Below are positions 8,536 through 17,514 of a DNA stretch of 64,000 nucleotides, piece after piece. Each line of letters begins with the position of its first letter. Position 1 is the first letter of the stretch. The stretch comes from Dermatophilus congolensis (GTDB lineage: Bacteria > Actinomycetota > Actinomycetes > Actinomycetales > Dermatophilaceae), in assembly GCA_030538115.1 (NCBI GenBank), contig JAUNUP010000014.1, forward strand, positions 31,761 to 95,760, written 5' to 3'. The notes below the pieces were generated by a model. That model was not told the DNA's origin. It made no database searches and saw only the letters and a program-made list of their open reading frames with translations. Both the position numbers and the translations under genes were made by a program.

Positions 8536-9717
8536 TCACCACTCCGTAGGCACTCGCAGGTCGTGGCCGTCGACCACGTCGCACGGCCAGGTGTCGGGGT
8601 GGCGTGGGTCGAACAGTTCGTTGGCCCAGAAGAACGTGGTCAGCGGCCCGTCGCCGATGTTGGTGATGCTGTGCGTCCACAGCGAGGGCATGTCGACGAC
8701 GGCCGGTTCGTCTCCGGTCACGACGAATTCGACGGTCTCGTCGGTGAACACCTTGCGGAGCTTGATCAACCCCGTGCCCGAGATCACCTGGAACCGCTCG
8801 ATCTTGTTCAAGTGGTAGTGGTTTCCGCGCGTGTAGCCGGGATTCGTGGTCGACACGAAGGCCTGCCCGGTACCGCCGTGCACCCGCACGGTCTCGACAA
8901 GGGTGCCGCGTTCGTCGGAGCGGGGCACGGGCCGCAGGGGGTAGGCGTGCGGGAACATCGCGGCGCGCAGGGTGTTGAACAGCGGCACCCCGAGCGGCCC
9001 GGAGAGGTCGGGGATCTCGCCGACGGGCGCGTAGATCTGATGCATGAGATCGAACGTGCGGGCCACCTGCGAGATGAGCATCGGCGTGCCCGACTGCGCG
9101 ACCACGCCGTGGGTGCGGTCGTGGGCCGCCGCGATCATCCGCTCGCAGGCCTCGCCCACGTGCAGCAGCGGCAGCTCGCGGTCGTTCTCGATGCGCGATC
9201 CGCCTCCTTGAGCGATGGCGTGGGCGAAGTTGGCGACGAAGCTGTTGTAGTCGGGGCGCCCGTGCTCGCCGAACAGGCCGCAGAAGCGCAGGTCGGCGAC
9301 ACTCGCCTTGGCACCGGCGTGCTCCGCCCACTTGAGCAGCGCCTCGCCGGCCTTGCGCTTGCCGCGTCCGTAGGGAGTGTCGCGGCCGGGGTGGTCGTCG
9401 TCGGCGTAATTGCTGCCCGCGAACACCACTGCAGGCTCAGGGCGACCCGCCATGTGCCTGGCGACCGTGGTGCTTTCGAGCGCCAACGCGAGCCGCTGGG
9501 CGAGGGCGATGTTGCCCGCCTCCAACTGCTCGTCGCTGCCGCGGTTGATGCCGGCGCAGTGCATCACCACGTCGGCGTTCGACACGGCCCACTCGAGCGC
9601 AGCGGAGTCGAAATCGTCGCGCGTGATCGCCACGACCTCCGCGTCAGGCAGGCGCAGAAGCCGAGCGCGCAGGTGCCAGCCGAGAAAACCGGCGGCACCC
9701 GTCACCACGAACTTCAC
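8536..9717 (-). CDS. capF: CapF-like bifunctional UDP-sugar reductase/epimerase with C-terminal cupin
   Basis: 393 residues starting at GTG. The N-terminal SDR domain has the NAD(P)-binding TGAAGFLG loop and a YGRGK (YxxxK) catalytic pair near residue 120. The C-terminal ~115 residues form a cupin with HYHLNKIERFQVISGTG and LWTHSITNIGDG, whose histidines match the metal site of CapF. In Staphylococcus and Pseudomonas (WbjC) the enzyme epimerises the CapE product at C3 and reduces C4 to give UDP-2-acetamido-2,6-dideoxy-L-talose. The start overlaps the capE stop (GTGA). Domain order and length are those of the family. Confidence 0.92.
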   Translation of the reverse strand: MKFVVTGAAGFLGWHLRARLLRLPDAEVVAITRDDFDSAALEWAVSNADVVMHCAGINRGSDEQLEAGNIALAQRLALALESTTVARHMAGRPEPAVVFAGSNYADDDHPGRDTPYGRGKRKAGEALLKWAEHAGAKASVADLRFCGLFGEHGRPDYNSFVANFAHAIAQGGGSRIENDRELPLLHVGEACERMIAAAHDRTHGVVAQSGTPMLISQVARTFDLMHQIYAPVGEIPDLSGPLGVPLFNTLRAAMFPHAYPLRPVPRSDERGTLVETVRVHGGTGQAFVSTTNPGYTRGNHYHLNKIERFQVISGTGLIKLRKVFTDETVEFVVTGDEPAVVDMPSLWTHSITNIGDGPLTTFFWANELFDPRHPDTWPCDVVDGHDLRVPTEW

Positions 9718-10859
9718 GGCTGCAGCGCTCGCATCTCGGGCAACGTCAGCAACATGTCGACAGTCTGACCCACATCGAGGCGCCTGGTGTTCTCCGACGT
9801 GTAATCACCCGCGGGGAGCCGACGGTCGTCGCCGGAGGAGAAGTACAGCTCGTACTCCATCGACCGCGCGTCGACCGGCACGCGGTAGTAATCGCCCTCG
9901 TCGGTGGCCGAGGCCATCTCCTCGCGCGAGAGCAGCGTCTCGTGCAGCTTCTCGCCGTGCCGGATGCCGATGACGGAGATGGGGTGCTCGGGCACCCCCA
10001 TGATCGTTGCGACCGCTCGAGCGAGGGTCTCGACGGTCGCGGCCGGGGCCTTGCGTACGTACAGGTCGCCGGGGCGGCCGTAGGCGAAGGCATGCTCGAC
10101 GAGGTCGACCGACTCCTGCAGCGACATGAGAAACCGCGTCATGCTCGGCTCCGTCAGCGTGAGCGGACGCCCGGCCCGGATCTGGTCGACGAACAGCGGG
10201 ATCACCGACCCGCGCGAGTACATGACATTGCCGTACCGGGTCACGGTGACGGTCGTGTTGCTGCGCGGGTACTGCCGCGTGAACGCCTGCGCGCTCTTCT
10301 CCATGAGCGCCTTGGTCATGCCCATCGCGTTGACGGGGTACACGGCCTTGTCGGTAGAGAGGCACACGACCGCCCGCACCCCGGCCTGGTGAGCAGCGGT
10401 GATGACGTTCTGGCTGCCGTGCACGTTCGTCATTACAGCCTGCTGCGGAAAGAACTCACAGCTCGGCACCTGTTTGAGCGCTGCCGCATGAAAGACGAAG
10501 TCGACGCCTTCGAACGCCGATGCCACGGAGGCGGGGTCACGGACGTCGCCGACGAAGAACCTCAGCCGCGGGTCACCGAAAGCCACGCGCATGTCGTGCT
10601 GTTTCGCCTCGTCGCGCGAGAGGATATGCACCTCGCCGACGCCGGAGTCGAGCAGGTGGCGGGCCATCGTCGAACCGAATGAACCCGTGCCGCCCGTGAT
10701 CGCCACGGTCGCGCCGGCCACGATGGGGCTGCTGCGGTCGTCGATGAGGGGGCTGCCGAGCGGAAGGTCACCCTCCGAGAGACCGTCGGGAACACCGGCG
10801 CTCACGTCGTCGCGGTCGTCGTTGTCGTTCGGCTGGACCGGGCGGGCCGGATAGCTCAT
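9714..10859 (-). CDS. capE: CapE-like UDP-GlcNAc 4,6-dehydratase/5-epimerase
   Basis: 381 residues. The SDR core begins with VAITGGTGSFGSTMARHLL; the catalytic segment reads STDKAVYPVNAMGMTKA, where Met takes the place of the usual Tyr of the YxxxK pair, as in CapE/FnlA/WbjB. The enzyme performs the first step of UDP-L-FucNAc synthesis (C4 oxidation, C5,6 dehydration, C5 inversion). An acidic, Asp/Ser-rich N-terminal extension of about 45 residues precedes the nucleotide-binding loop and is longer than in characterised members. The ATG overlaps the stop of the upstream glycosyltransferase (ATGA). Confidence 0.92.
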   Translation of the reverse strand: MSYPARPVQPNDNDDRDDVSAGVPDGLSEGDLPLGSPLIDDRSSPIVAGATVAITGGTGSFGSTMARHLLDSGVGEVHILSRDEAKQHDMRVAFGDPRLRFFVGDVRDPASVASAFEGVDFVFHAAALKQVPSCEFFPQQAVMTNVHGSQNVITAAHQAGVRAVVCLSTDKAVYPVNAMGMTKALMEKSAQAFTRQYPRSNTTVTVTRYGNVMYSRGSVIPLFVDQIRAGRPLTLTEPSMTRFLMSLQESVDLVEHAFAYGRPGDLYVRKAPAATVETLARAVATIMGVPEHPISVIGIRHGEKLHETLLSREEMASATDEGDYYRVPVDARSMEYELYFSSGDDRRLPAGDYTSENTRRLDVGQTVDMLLTLPEMRALQP

Positions 10860-12151
10860 GGTCTCCTTCCACGGCGCTCGGCGGTCGCGAGCGCTGCCTC
10901 CGCCCTGTCCACAGCTCGTTCGACACTGAAATTCGCCTCGTAGTACCGACGCCCCGCCATGCCCGTGGATTCAAGGGCTGCACGGCCACTTTCGCACAGG
11001 TCGGCCAGAATTCGTGTGAGCCCTTGTACGTCTCCGGAGTCGGTGGCGAACCCTGCTCCCGCCTGCCTCACGATGTATTGCACGTCTCCGTCGGCCGCGA
11101 CTACGAGAGCTCGCCCGGCGGCCATCGTCGCCTGGGTCTTGCTCGGCATCGTCACGGCGGAGAGGGGGTCGCGCGAGAGCCCCACGTAGCAGGCGTCGGC
11201 GCCCGCCATGAGGGTCGGCATCTCGGACTGGTCGACGCGGCCGATGAACGTGGCGACGTCGTGGCCGGTGCTGCGGGAGGCACGCAGGTCGGCGGCGAGG
11301 CTGCGCAGGCGGGGCTCGGCGGTGCCCGACCCGGCGATGATGCAGCGCAGTTTCGCTGGGGCGTCGGCGCAGGCGTGGATCAGCGTCTCCAGGCCCTGCG
11401 CCTCACCGAGGGCACCGGCGTAGAGCAGCAGGATTTCGTCGTCGGCCACCCCGATACGGCGTCGCCACGCCTCACCGGCCGTGCGCGTGGCGGTGTCGGC
11501 GGGCCTGAACGTGCTCTCCTCCGCCCACATCGGCGCGTACTCGAGCTTGTGCTCGGGCACGCCGCGGTCGAGCAGGATCTGCCGCACGCCGGGGGAGATG
11601 TACGTGACGACCTCCGCGGCCGCGTACATGGCGTCGCACCAGCGGTGCAGCACGGCGTCGGCGGCCTTCTTCATGGGCGCGCCCACGCCGCCGCCCTCCA
11701 AGGCGAACCCCCCGGCGGAGATCGTGTCGGGCCACAGGTCGCCCACGTGTACGACGAGCGGGATGCCGCGGGCGAATCGGGCGAGCCACATCGGCAGCGC
11801 CACAGTGATGGGTGAGTAGTTGACCCAGAGCGCGTCGGCGCCGCGCACGAACGACATGCCGCTCGCCGCGGCGCTCACCCCGAACGAGCCGTAATTGGCC
11901 AGGCGTCGCGCGAACGACGTGTCGTGGCTCGGGTAGAGCGCGACACGCCGCACGTTCACGCCGTCGAGAACCTCGTCGAAACGTCTTGACACCGTGTAGC
12001 CGTCTGCGACCGTGCCGGTGGGGTAATTGGGAAAGCCTGTGACCACGTTGACCTGATGTCCGCGCGCCACGAGGCCCCGCGCGAGCACACCCGGCAGTGC
12101 GGCCGGGCCCGGCTCGGGGTCGTACCACTGGGTCAGCATGCCGAACCGCAC
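10856..12151 (-). CDS. WbuB-like glycosyltransferase family 4 (probable L-FucNAc transferase)
   Basis: 431 residues from a GTG start. The opening MLTQWYDPEPGPAALPGVLA and the following TGFPNYPTGTVADGYTV are characteristic of the WbuB/ColA subgroup of GT4 enzymes, which in Escherichia coli O26 transfers L-FucNAc. The donor domain has LLLYAGALGEAQGLETLI. In the catalytic loop, the YVGLSRDPLSAVTMPSKTQ segment stands in for a canonical E-x7-E, as in WbuB relatives. Linkage to capE-capF-capG in one overlapping operon supports the donor assignment; the acceptor is unknown. Confidence 0.83.
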   Translation of the reverse strand: MRFGMLTQWYDPEPGPAALPGVLARGLVARGHQVNVVTGFPNYPTGTVADGYTVSRRFDEVLDGVNVRRVALYPSHDTSFARRLANYGSFGVSAAASGMSFVRGADALWVNYSPITVALPMWLARFARGIPLVVHVGDLWPDTISAGGFALEGGGVGAPMKKAADAVLHRWCDAMYAAAEVVTYISPGVRQILLDRGVPEHKLEYAPMWAEESTFRPADTATRTAGEAWRRRIGVADDEILLLYAGALGEAQGLETLIHACADAPAKLRCIIAGSGTAEPRLRSLAADLRASRSTGHDVATFIGRVDQSEMPTLMAGADACYVGLSRDPLSAVTMPSKTQATMAAGRALVVAADGDVQYIVRQAGAGFATDSGDVQGLTRILADLCESGRAALESTGMAGRRYYEANFSVERAVDRAEAALATAERRGRRP

Positions 12152-12201
12152 GGCTTCGCCCCTTCCGATCCGGATCAGGTCTGGACAGCTAGCCTAACGA
12201 T

Positions 12202-13500
12202 GTGGTGGACACCCGAGACGACTTGCCGTTCATCCCATTCGGCCCCCCTGACATCGGGGACGAGGAGATCGACGCCGCCGCAGCCGCGATGCGCTCGGGC
12301 TGGCTCACCACCGGACCCAACGCCGCGGCCTTCGAAACCGAGTTCGCGGAGGCGCTCGCGGGCGATCTGCGTCGTACGACGGGCGGGCCCGCGGAGGGGG
12401 ATGCGTCTCGTGCTCCCCACGACCACGCCGCTGCCGGCGACAACCTGGCTGTACTTCATGCCGTTGCCCTCAACTCCGCTACTGCGGGTCTGCACCTGGC
12501 ACTGGAGGCGCTCGGCATCGGACCGGGCGACGAGGTGCTCGTGCCCACCTGGACCTTCACCGCCACCGCCGAGGTGGTGCGGTACGTCGGGGCCACGCCG
12601 GTGCTCGTCGACGTCGACGCTGCCACCTTCAACATCGACTTCGGGGCCGCCGAAACCGCCGTCACATCGCGCACGCGCGCCGTGATGCCGGTGCACTTCG
12701 GGGGCCTGCCGGTCGACCGGGCGGCGCTCGCGGAGTTCGCCTCTCGCCACGGACTCGCCGTAGTCGAAGACGCGGCCCACTGTTTTCCGGCCGTCTCCTC
12801 CGGCGTGAGCGTGGGGTGCGGCGCGAGCGACGCCGTCGTGTTCAGCTTCTACGCCACCAAGACCATGACCACCGGTGAGGGCGGAATGCTCGTCACGGCA
12901 AACCCGCAGGTCGCCGCCCGCGCCCGCACGATGCGACTGCACGGCATCAGCCGCGACGTCTTCGACCGCTACTCCGAGGGCGCGATGCGTCGCGGCCCCT
13001 CGTGGATGTACGAGGTCGTCGCACCGGGGTTCAAGTACAACCTCACCGACCCGGCGGCGGCGATGGGTCGCGTGCAGTTGCGTCGGGCGGTCGCGATGCG
13101 TGACCGGCGCGCGGCCGTGGCGCGGCGGTACGACGAGGCGTTCGCTGACCTCCCGCTGCGCCTGCCGGCCCACGCCGGGCCCGACGACGTGCACGCCTGG
13201 CACCTCTACGTCGTGCGGCTGCTCGACGAAGCGCCGCTGCGGCGAGACGAGTTCATCGACCGGCTCGGTCGCGAGCAGCGCGTAGGCAGCAGCGTGCACT
13301 TCATCCCACTGCACCGGCACCCCGCCTGGCGCGACACTGTCGCGCCCGAATTCGGTGACCACGGGTGGGCTGCGCGTTTCCCCGTGGCGGAGGATGCGTT
13401 CTCCCGCTGCGTGTCCCTCCCGATCTTCTCTGCGATGACCGACGAGCAGGTCGAGCGCGTCATCGCAGCGGTGCGCGCATTGGTCGGAGGCGGGGCATGA
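12202..13500 (+). CDS. DegT/DnrJ/EryC1 family PLP-dependent sugar aminotransferase
   Basis: 432 residues; start is GTG at 12202 (a second GTG follows directly), with no clear Shine-Dalgarno and only 50 bp to the divergent gene, so translation may be leaderless. The PLP lysine is K220 in SFYATKTMTTGEGG, with EDAAHCFPA upstream. These enzymes transaminate a 4-keto nucleotide sugar, e.g. the PglF/CapD product to a UDP-4-amino sugar (PglE). Residues ~57-79 form an extra Gly/Ala/His/Asp-rich insertion not found in typical members at this position. The stop overlaps the phosphoglycosyl transferase start (ATGA). Confidence 0.87.
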   Translation: MVDTRDDLPFIPFGPPDIGDEEIDAAAAAMRSGWLTTGPNAAAFETEFAEALAGDLRRTTGGPAEGDASRAPHDHAAAGDNLAVLHAVALNSATAGLHLALEALGIGPGDEVLVPTWTFTATAEVVRYVGATPVLVDVDAATFNIDFGAAETAVTSRTRAVMPVHFGGLPVDRAALAEFASRHGLAVVEDAAHCFPAVSSGVSVGCGASDAVVFSFYATKTMTTGEGGMLVTANPQVAARARTMRLHGISRDVFDRYSEGAMRRGPSWMYEVVAPGFKYNLTDPAAAMGRVQLRRAVAMRDRRAAVARRYDEAFADLPLRLPAHAGPDDVHAWHLYVVRLLDEAPLRRDEFIDRLGREQRVGSSVHFIPLHRHPAWRDTVAPEFGDHGWAARFPVAEDAFSRCVSLPIFSAMTDEQVERVIAAVRALVGGGA

Positions 13501-14171
13501 GCGGAGACGACGAAGACCTCTGGATGGTGCTCGACCCGTACAGGGACATCGACCCTGGGCGGGGGTACCTGCGCGGCAAGCGAGTTGCGGACGTGGCCGT
13601 CTCCGGGCTCGGGCTTGTGGCCGCATCTCCGCTGATGGCTGTGATCGCCCTGGCGATCGCGGTGGACTCGCCTGGGCCGGTGCTGTTTCGGCAAGAGCGG
13701 GTGGGGCTCGGCGGGATTCCGTTCATGATCCTGAAGTTCCGCACGATGACCACCGCCGCGCCGGGGGAGCGGCGCGTCGCCGTGAGCGCCACCGGCGACG
13801 CTCGCGTGACTCGCGTGGGCAAGGTGCTGCGCGCCTCCAAACTCGACGAGCTCCCGCAACTGGTCAACGTGCTGCGCGGCGACATGAGCCTGGTCGGACC
13901 ACGTCCGGAGGTGCCCGAGTACGTGCAGCAGTGGGCGCCGCTCCACCGCGGGGTGATCCTGACGATGCGGCCCGGCATCACCGATCCGGCCAGCGTCGAA
14001 TTCCGCAACGAGTCGGACCTGCTCGCCGCACAGAGCGACCCCGAGCGGTACTACGTGGAGGAGCTACTGCCACGCAAGACGGCCAGGTACGTCGACTACG
14101 TGCGCGACGCCTCCTGGCGCACCGACCTTCGTGTCATCGCCGACACCGTGGTCGCGGTGCTTCGCGGCTGA
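13497..14171 (+). CDS. PglC-like undecaprenyl-phosphate phosphoglycosyl transferase
   Basis: 224 residues: a single N-terminal re-entrant hydrophobic helix (VADVAVSGLGLVAASPLMAVIAL) followed by the conserved bacterial sugar transferase domain with FRQERVGLGG, FMILKFRTM, SKLDELPQLVNVLRGDMS and LVGPRPE. The small monotopic form without the multi-spanning N-terminal region of WcaJ/WbaP resembles PglC, which loads a diacetamido or similar sugar-1-phosphate on undecaprenyl phosphate. The start overlaps the aminotransferase stop, linking sugar synthesis to loading. The last 108 bp are antisense to the 3' end of the CapD-type gene. Confidence 0.88.
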   Translation: MSGDDEDLWMVLDPYRDIDPGRGYLRGKRVADVAVSGLGLVAASPLMAVIALAIAVDSPGPVLFRQERVGLGGIPFMILKFRTMTTAAPGERRVAVSATGDARVTRVGKVLRASKLDELPQLVNVLRGDMSLVGPRPEVPEYVQQWAPLHRGVILTMRPGITDPASVEFRNESDLLAAQSDPERYYVEELLPRKTARYVDYVRDASWRTDLRVIADTVVAVLRG

Positions 14172-16022
14172 GCGAGGGCCGAGCAGCCCTGCCGGAGGCG
14201 TGAACTCGCTGGAGTAGGCGCGTACGGCCGACTCCATCCAGTCGCGCAGCTCCTCGTCGCTGCTCGCCTGCATGCGACCGAGCGCCATCGGGTTCATCGC
14301 GGGCACCTCGACGCTGTCGACCAGCGGATGCGCGGTGGCGTGGCGGTTCTCGTGGGCGCTGAACAGCTCTTCCTGGAGCTTCTCGCCGGGACGGAGGCCC
14401 GTGAACACGATCGGGATGTCGCGTTTGCCCGACAAGGAGATAAGGGTGCGGGCCAGGTCGACGATGCGCACCTGATCCTGCATCTCGAGCACCATCACCT
14501 CGCCGGCGCGGCCCATCGCGCTGGCCTGCAGCACGAGCTGGCACGCCTCGGGGATGAGCATGAAGTACCGCTGCACGTCGGGGTGCGTCACGGTGACCGG
14601 GCCGCCGCGCTGGATCTGCGTGGTGAACGCGTGCACCACCGAGCCGCGGGAGCCGAGCACGTTGCCGAACCGCACGCTCACCCAGTCGCGGCCGGTCGTT
14701 TCAGCGAAGTGGCTGGTCAGCAGCTCGCCGAGGCGCTTGCTCGTGCCGAGCACGCTCGTCGGGTCGGCGGCCTTGTCGGTAGAAATGTTGACGACCGAGG
14801 TGACGCCCGCCTCCTCAGCAGCGCGCAAGACGTTGAGGGTGCCGAGCACGTTCGACTTCCACGCCTCGAAGGGGCTGTCCTGCAACAACGGCAGGTGCTT
14901 CAGCGCTGCCGCGTGGAAGACGATGTCGGGGCGCTGTGTGGCCATGACCTCGCGCATGCGGTCTTCGTCGCGGATGTCTGCGAGCACGATGTTGCCGCCG
15001 TTGAGCAGCCCGTCGCCGCGGATCGACATGTCGGTGGCCTGGAGGCCCGATTCGTCGCGGTCGAGCAGCACGAGGCGCTTCGGGTCGAATTTGACGATCT
15101 GGCGGCACAGTTCGGAGCCGATCGAGCCGCCCGCGCCCGTGACGAGCACCGTGCGGCCCTCGATCGTGCCGCGGATCGCGTCGGCGTCGAGGTGTACCTG
15201 CGGGCGGCCCAGCACGTCGGCGAGGTCGAGGTCGCGCAGGTCACCGGAGGTCGGGGTGGCGCCCATCATCTCGCTCATGCGGGGCAACACGAGCAGGTCG
15301 AGGTTGAGGCTGCGGGCCGTCTCGGAGATCTCCCGCACGACCTCGGGGGGAGCGCTCGGCATCGCGAGGACGATCAGGTCTACATCGAGTTGCGCTGCGG
15401 CCTCGGCGAGTTCGGCGCGGCCGCCGACCACTCGGACTCCGCCGATGCGCAGGCGTTGCTTCGACGGGTCGTCGTCGAGCAGGGCCACGGGGGTGATGTG
15501 CGAGGACGCGTCGGCCAGCAGCGAGGTGACGAGTCGGGCGCCGCCGCTGCCGGCGCCGTAGATGATCGCCGCACGGCCGCCGGGACGCAGACGGGCCCGG
15601 CGGTTGTGGCGCGCGCGGGAGAGGAGGCGTGCGGCCAGCATCGTCAGCAGGGCGAGGGCGCCGGCGCTGATCGCGGTGGTGCGGGGCACAGGGTGCGGGT
15701 ACGCGAGCCACGGCATGATCAGCAGCGGCAGAAGCACGACGGCGAAGGTGCGCGCCAGATCGGCGATCTCCTCGAACGAACCCCGCCGGTGGGCCACCAG
15801 ATACGGGCCAACGAGAAAGCCCGCGATGACGTGCAGGCTCGCCGCCAGCAGCGCGAAACCGAGAGTGCCCCAGCTGAAGAGCAGCGTGATCTTGAAGTCG
15901 TACCGAATCCACACCGATGCATAGACAGCGACCGCCCAGATGGCTGCGTCGACGGCAGGCCAAGTGAGCCTGCGGCGCAGACGAGTTCGCAGGGCCGCGC
16001 GCTCGGGCGTGGAAAGGGGCAC
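14064..16022 (-). CDS. PglF/CapD/WbpM-type membrane UDP-sugar 4,6-dehydratase
   Basis: 652 residues. Four N-terminal membrane segments (e.g. AAIWAVAVYASVWIRYDF, FALLAASLHVIAGFLVG) precede a CoA-binding-like Rossmann domain (IIYGAGSGGARLV) and an SDR dehydratase domain starting VLVTGAGGSIGSELCRQI with STDKAADPTSVLGTSKR. This is the layout of PglF/WbpM, which converts UDP-GlcNAc to the 4-keto-6-deoxy sugar in the first step of bacillosamine-type synthesis; the product would feed the aminotransferase at 12202. The C-terminal ~35 residues after EFTPPAG lie antisense to the phosphoglycosyl transferase 3' end and look low in conservation. Confidence 0.88.
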   Translation of the reverse strand: MPLSTPERAALRTRLRRRLTWPAVDAAIWAVAVYASVWIRYDFKITLLFSWGTLGFALLAASLHVIAGFLVGPYLVAHRRGSFEEIADLARTFAVVLLPLLIMPWLAYPHPVPRTTAISAGALALLTMLAARLLSRARHNRRARLRPGGRAAIIYGAGSGGARLVTSLLADASSHITPVALLDDDPSKQRLRIGGVRVVGGRAELAEAAAQLDVDLIVLAMPSAPPEVVREISETARSLNLDLLVLPRMSEMMGATPTSGDLRDLDLADVLGRPQVHLDADAIRGTIEGRTVLVTGAGGSIGSELCRQIVKFDPKRLVLLDRDESGLQATDMSIRGDGLLNGGNIVLADIRDEDRMREVMATQRPDIVFHAAALKHLPLLQDSPFEAWKSNVLGTLNVLRAAEEAGVTSVVNISTDKAADPTSVLGTSKRLGELLTSHFAETTGRDWVSVRFGNVLGSRGSVVHAFTTQIQRGGPVTVTHPDVQRYFMLIPEACQLVLQASAMGRAGEVMVLEMQDQVRIVDLARTLISLSGKRDIPIVFTGLRPGEKLQEELFSAHENRHATAHPLVDSVEVPAMNPMALGRMQASSDEELRDWMESAVRAYSSEFTPPAGLLGPRSAAKHRDHGVGDDTKVGAPGGVAHVVDVPGRLAWQ

Positions 16023-16375
16023 GCAGAACTCCTCTGACCTCGATGAACGCAGGCCTCATCGCGACCTGCCCCCCGGCATGCGCCTCACCCTCCGTCGGAC
16101 CCCCCGTCCATGGGGTGCGGGCGCACTTCAAGACTACGCCGAACCAGCGCTGCGATCAGCAAGGTGTGGACGCAACGGCTGTGACACCGCCATCCACTCG
16201 CCGCGCGTTGGGCGCCTGTTCTCCGGCTCGTTGTCAGGACGTCGGCGCGTGAACTGACCAGACACTCAGAGGTGGTCACTGGCGCTCGTGGCGAGAGCGG
16301 GTCACGTGAGCGACTCCATGCGACTGGCCCGGCATCGGCAGCCCATGCCGGGGCTCACCGCCGTAGGGTCGATTC
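16023..16375. other. intergenic region, divergent promoters
   Basis: About 350 bp between the leftward dehydratase and the rightward MDR reductase. It should contain promoters for both. I see no structural RNA, clear dyad or convincing small gene in it. Confidence 0.45.
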
Positions 16376-17344
16376 ATGCTGGCTGCCTACACGACCGCAA
16401 CGAACGCCAACGACCCGCTCTCCGCGCTCACCGTCGGAGACCGCCCCGAGCCGGAGGCGCGGCCCGGCTGGACCCTGATCGACGTCAAGGCAACGACGCT
16501 CAACCGGCACGACCTGTGGTCGCTCGCCGGGGTGGGGCTGCCCGACGCGCACCTGCCGATGATCCTGGGCTGCGACGCCGCCGGGGTCGACGAGGAGGGC
16601 CGCGAATACGTGGTGCACTCCGTGATCGCGTCGCCTGGCTGGTCGGGAGACGAGACCTTCGACCCCAAGCGCTCGCTCCTGTCCGAATCGCACCAGGGGA
16701 CTCTCGCGGAGAAGGTGCTGGTACCGACGGCCAACCTCGTGCCCAAGCCCGAGTCGATGTCGTGGGAGACGGCCGCCTGCCTGCCGACCGCGTGGCTCAC
16801 GGCGTACCGCATGGTGTTCAGCAACTCGGGTGCGAAGCCGGGGTCGCTGATCCTCGTGCAGGGCGCCGGAGGCGGGGTCGCCACGGCGGCGATCCAACTC
16901 GCCTCTGCCGCCGGTATTCGCGTCTTCGTCACGAGCCGTGACGAGGGGCGCCGCGAGCACGCACTCAAGTTGGGCGCGGAGGCCGTGTTCGAGTCGGGTG
17001 CGCGGCTGCCGGAGAAGTGCGACGCGATCATCGACTCGGTCGGTGCGGCCACGTGGTCGCACTCCGTCAACGTGCTGCGCCCCGGCGGCACGATCGTCAC
17101 TTGTGGCGCGACCAGCGGTGACGCCCCGCCCAAGGCAGAACTGACGAAGATCTTCTTCCGTCAGCTCCGCGTCATCGGCTCGACGATGGGCAACCGTGAC
17201 GAGTTCACGAAGCTGGTCGCGTTCATGGCGAAAAAGGGCATCGAGCCCGAGATCGACTCCACGTACTCCCTGGCCGACTCGGCGGAGGCGTTCGCCCGCC
17301 TGGCCTCGGGAGACCAGTTCGGAAAGATCGTCGTCAAGCCGTAA
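16376..17344 (+). CDS. zinc-less MDR-family quinone oxidoreductase/alcohol dehydrogenase-like protein
   Basis: 322 residues of the medium-chain dehydrogenase/reductase superfamily: GroES-like N-terminal domain (TTLNRHDLWSLAG, LGCDAAGVDEEG) and a Rossmann domain with VQGAGGGVATAAIQLASAAG binding NAD(P)H. The structural-zinc four-cysteine lobe is absent and the catalytic zinc ligands are not evident, so a quinone-reductase or enoyl-reductase-like activity is more likely than a zinc alcohol dehydrogenase. It is a single-gene unit followed by a hairpin. Substrate is unknown. Confidence 0.82.
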   Translation: MLAAYTTATNANDPLSALTVGDRPEPEARPGWTLIDVKATTLNRHDLWSLAGVGLPDAHLPMILGCDAAGVDEEGREYVVHSVIASPGWSGDETFDPKRSLLSESHQGTLAEKVLVPTANLVPKPESMSWETAACLPTAWLTAYRMVFSNSGAKPGSLILVQGAGGGVATAAIQLASAAGIRVFVTSRDEGRREHALKLGAEAVFESGARLPEKCDAIIDSVGAATWSHSVNVLRPGGTIVTCGATSGDAPPKAELTKIFFRQLRVIGSTMGNRDEFTKLVAFMAKKGIEPEIDSTYSLADSAEAFARLASGDQFGKIVVKP

Positions 17345-17353
17345 CAGACAGGA

Positions 17354-17393
17354 GAAGGGGCTCGACGCGCTGCTTGGCGCATCGAGCCCCTTC
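17354..17393 (+). terminator. hairpin terminator after the MDR gene
   Basis: GAAGGGGCTCGACGCG (17354-17369) pairs with CGCATCGAGCCCCTTC (17378-17393) with one mismatch and an 8-nt loop, starting 9 bp after the stop codon. There is no long T-tract, as is usual in high-GC actinobacteria. Confidence 0.75.
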
Positions 17394-17435
17394 CCTTGTC
17401 TCGGGCGGTGTCGCGAGGAACTGCCTGAGATCTGT

Positions 17436-17489
17436 GTACCGCGGAACTACGAACCTGCGGATCGTGCAGGTCGATTCGCTCCGCGGTAC
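17436..17489. repeat. nested inverted repeat between convergent genes
   Basis: GTACCGCGGA (17436-17445) and TCCGCGGTAC (17480-17489) are perfect inverted arms; inside them ACCTGC and GCAGGT form a second, smaller stem. It lies between the convergent MDR gene and padR gene and may be a bidirectional terminator for both. Confidence 0.5.
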
Positions 17490-17514
17490 CGGTGACCGGC
17501 CGGGCCGGTGACGC

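Noticed and set aside
14328..16037. Plus-strand frame of 569 codons opposite the membrane dehydratase
   Set aside because: The opposite strand encodes an intact PglF/CapD-like protein; the plus-strand product is Ala/Gly/Arg/His-rich without motifs.
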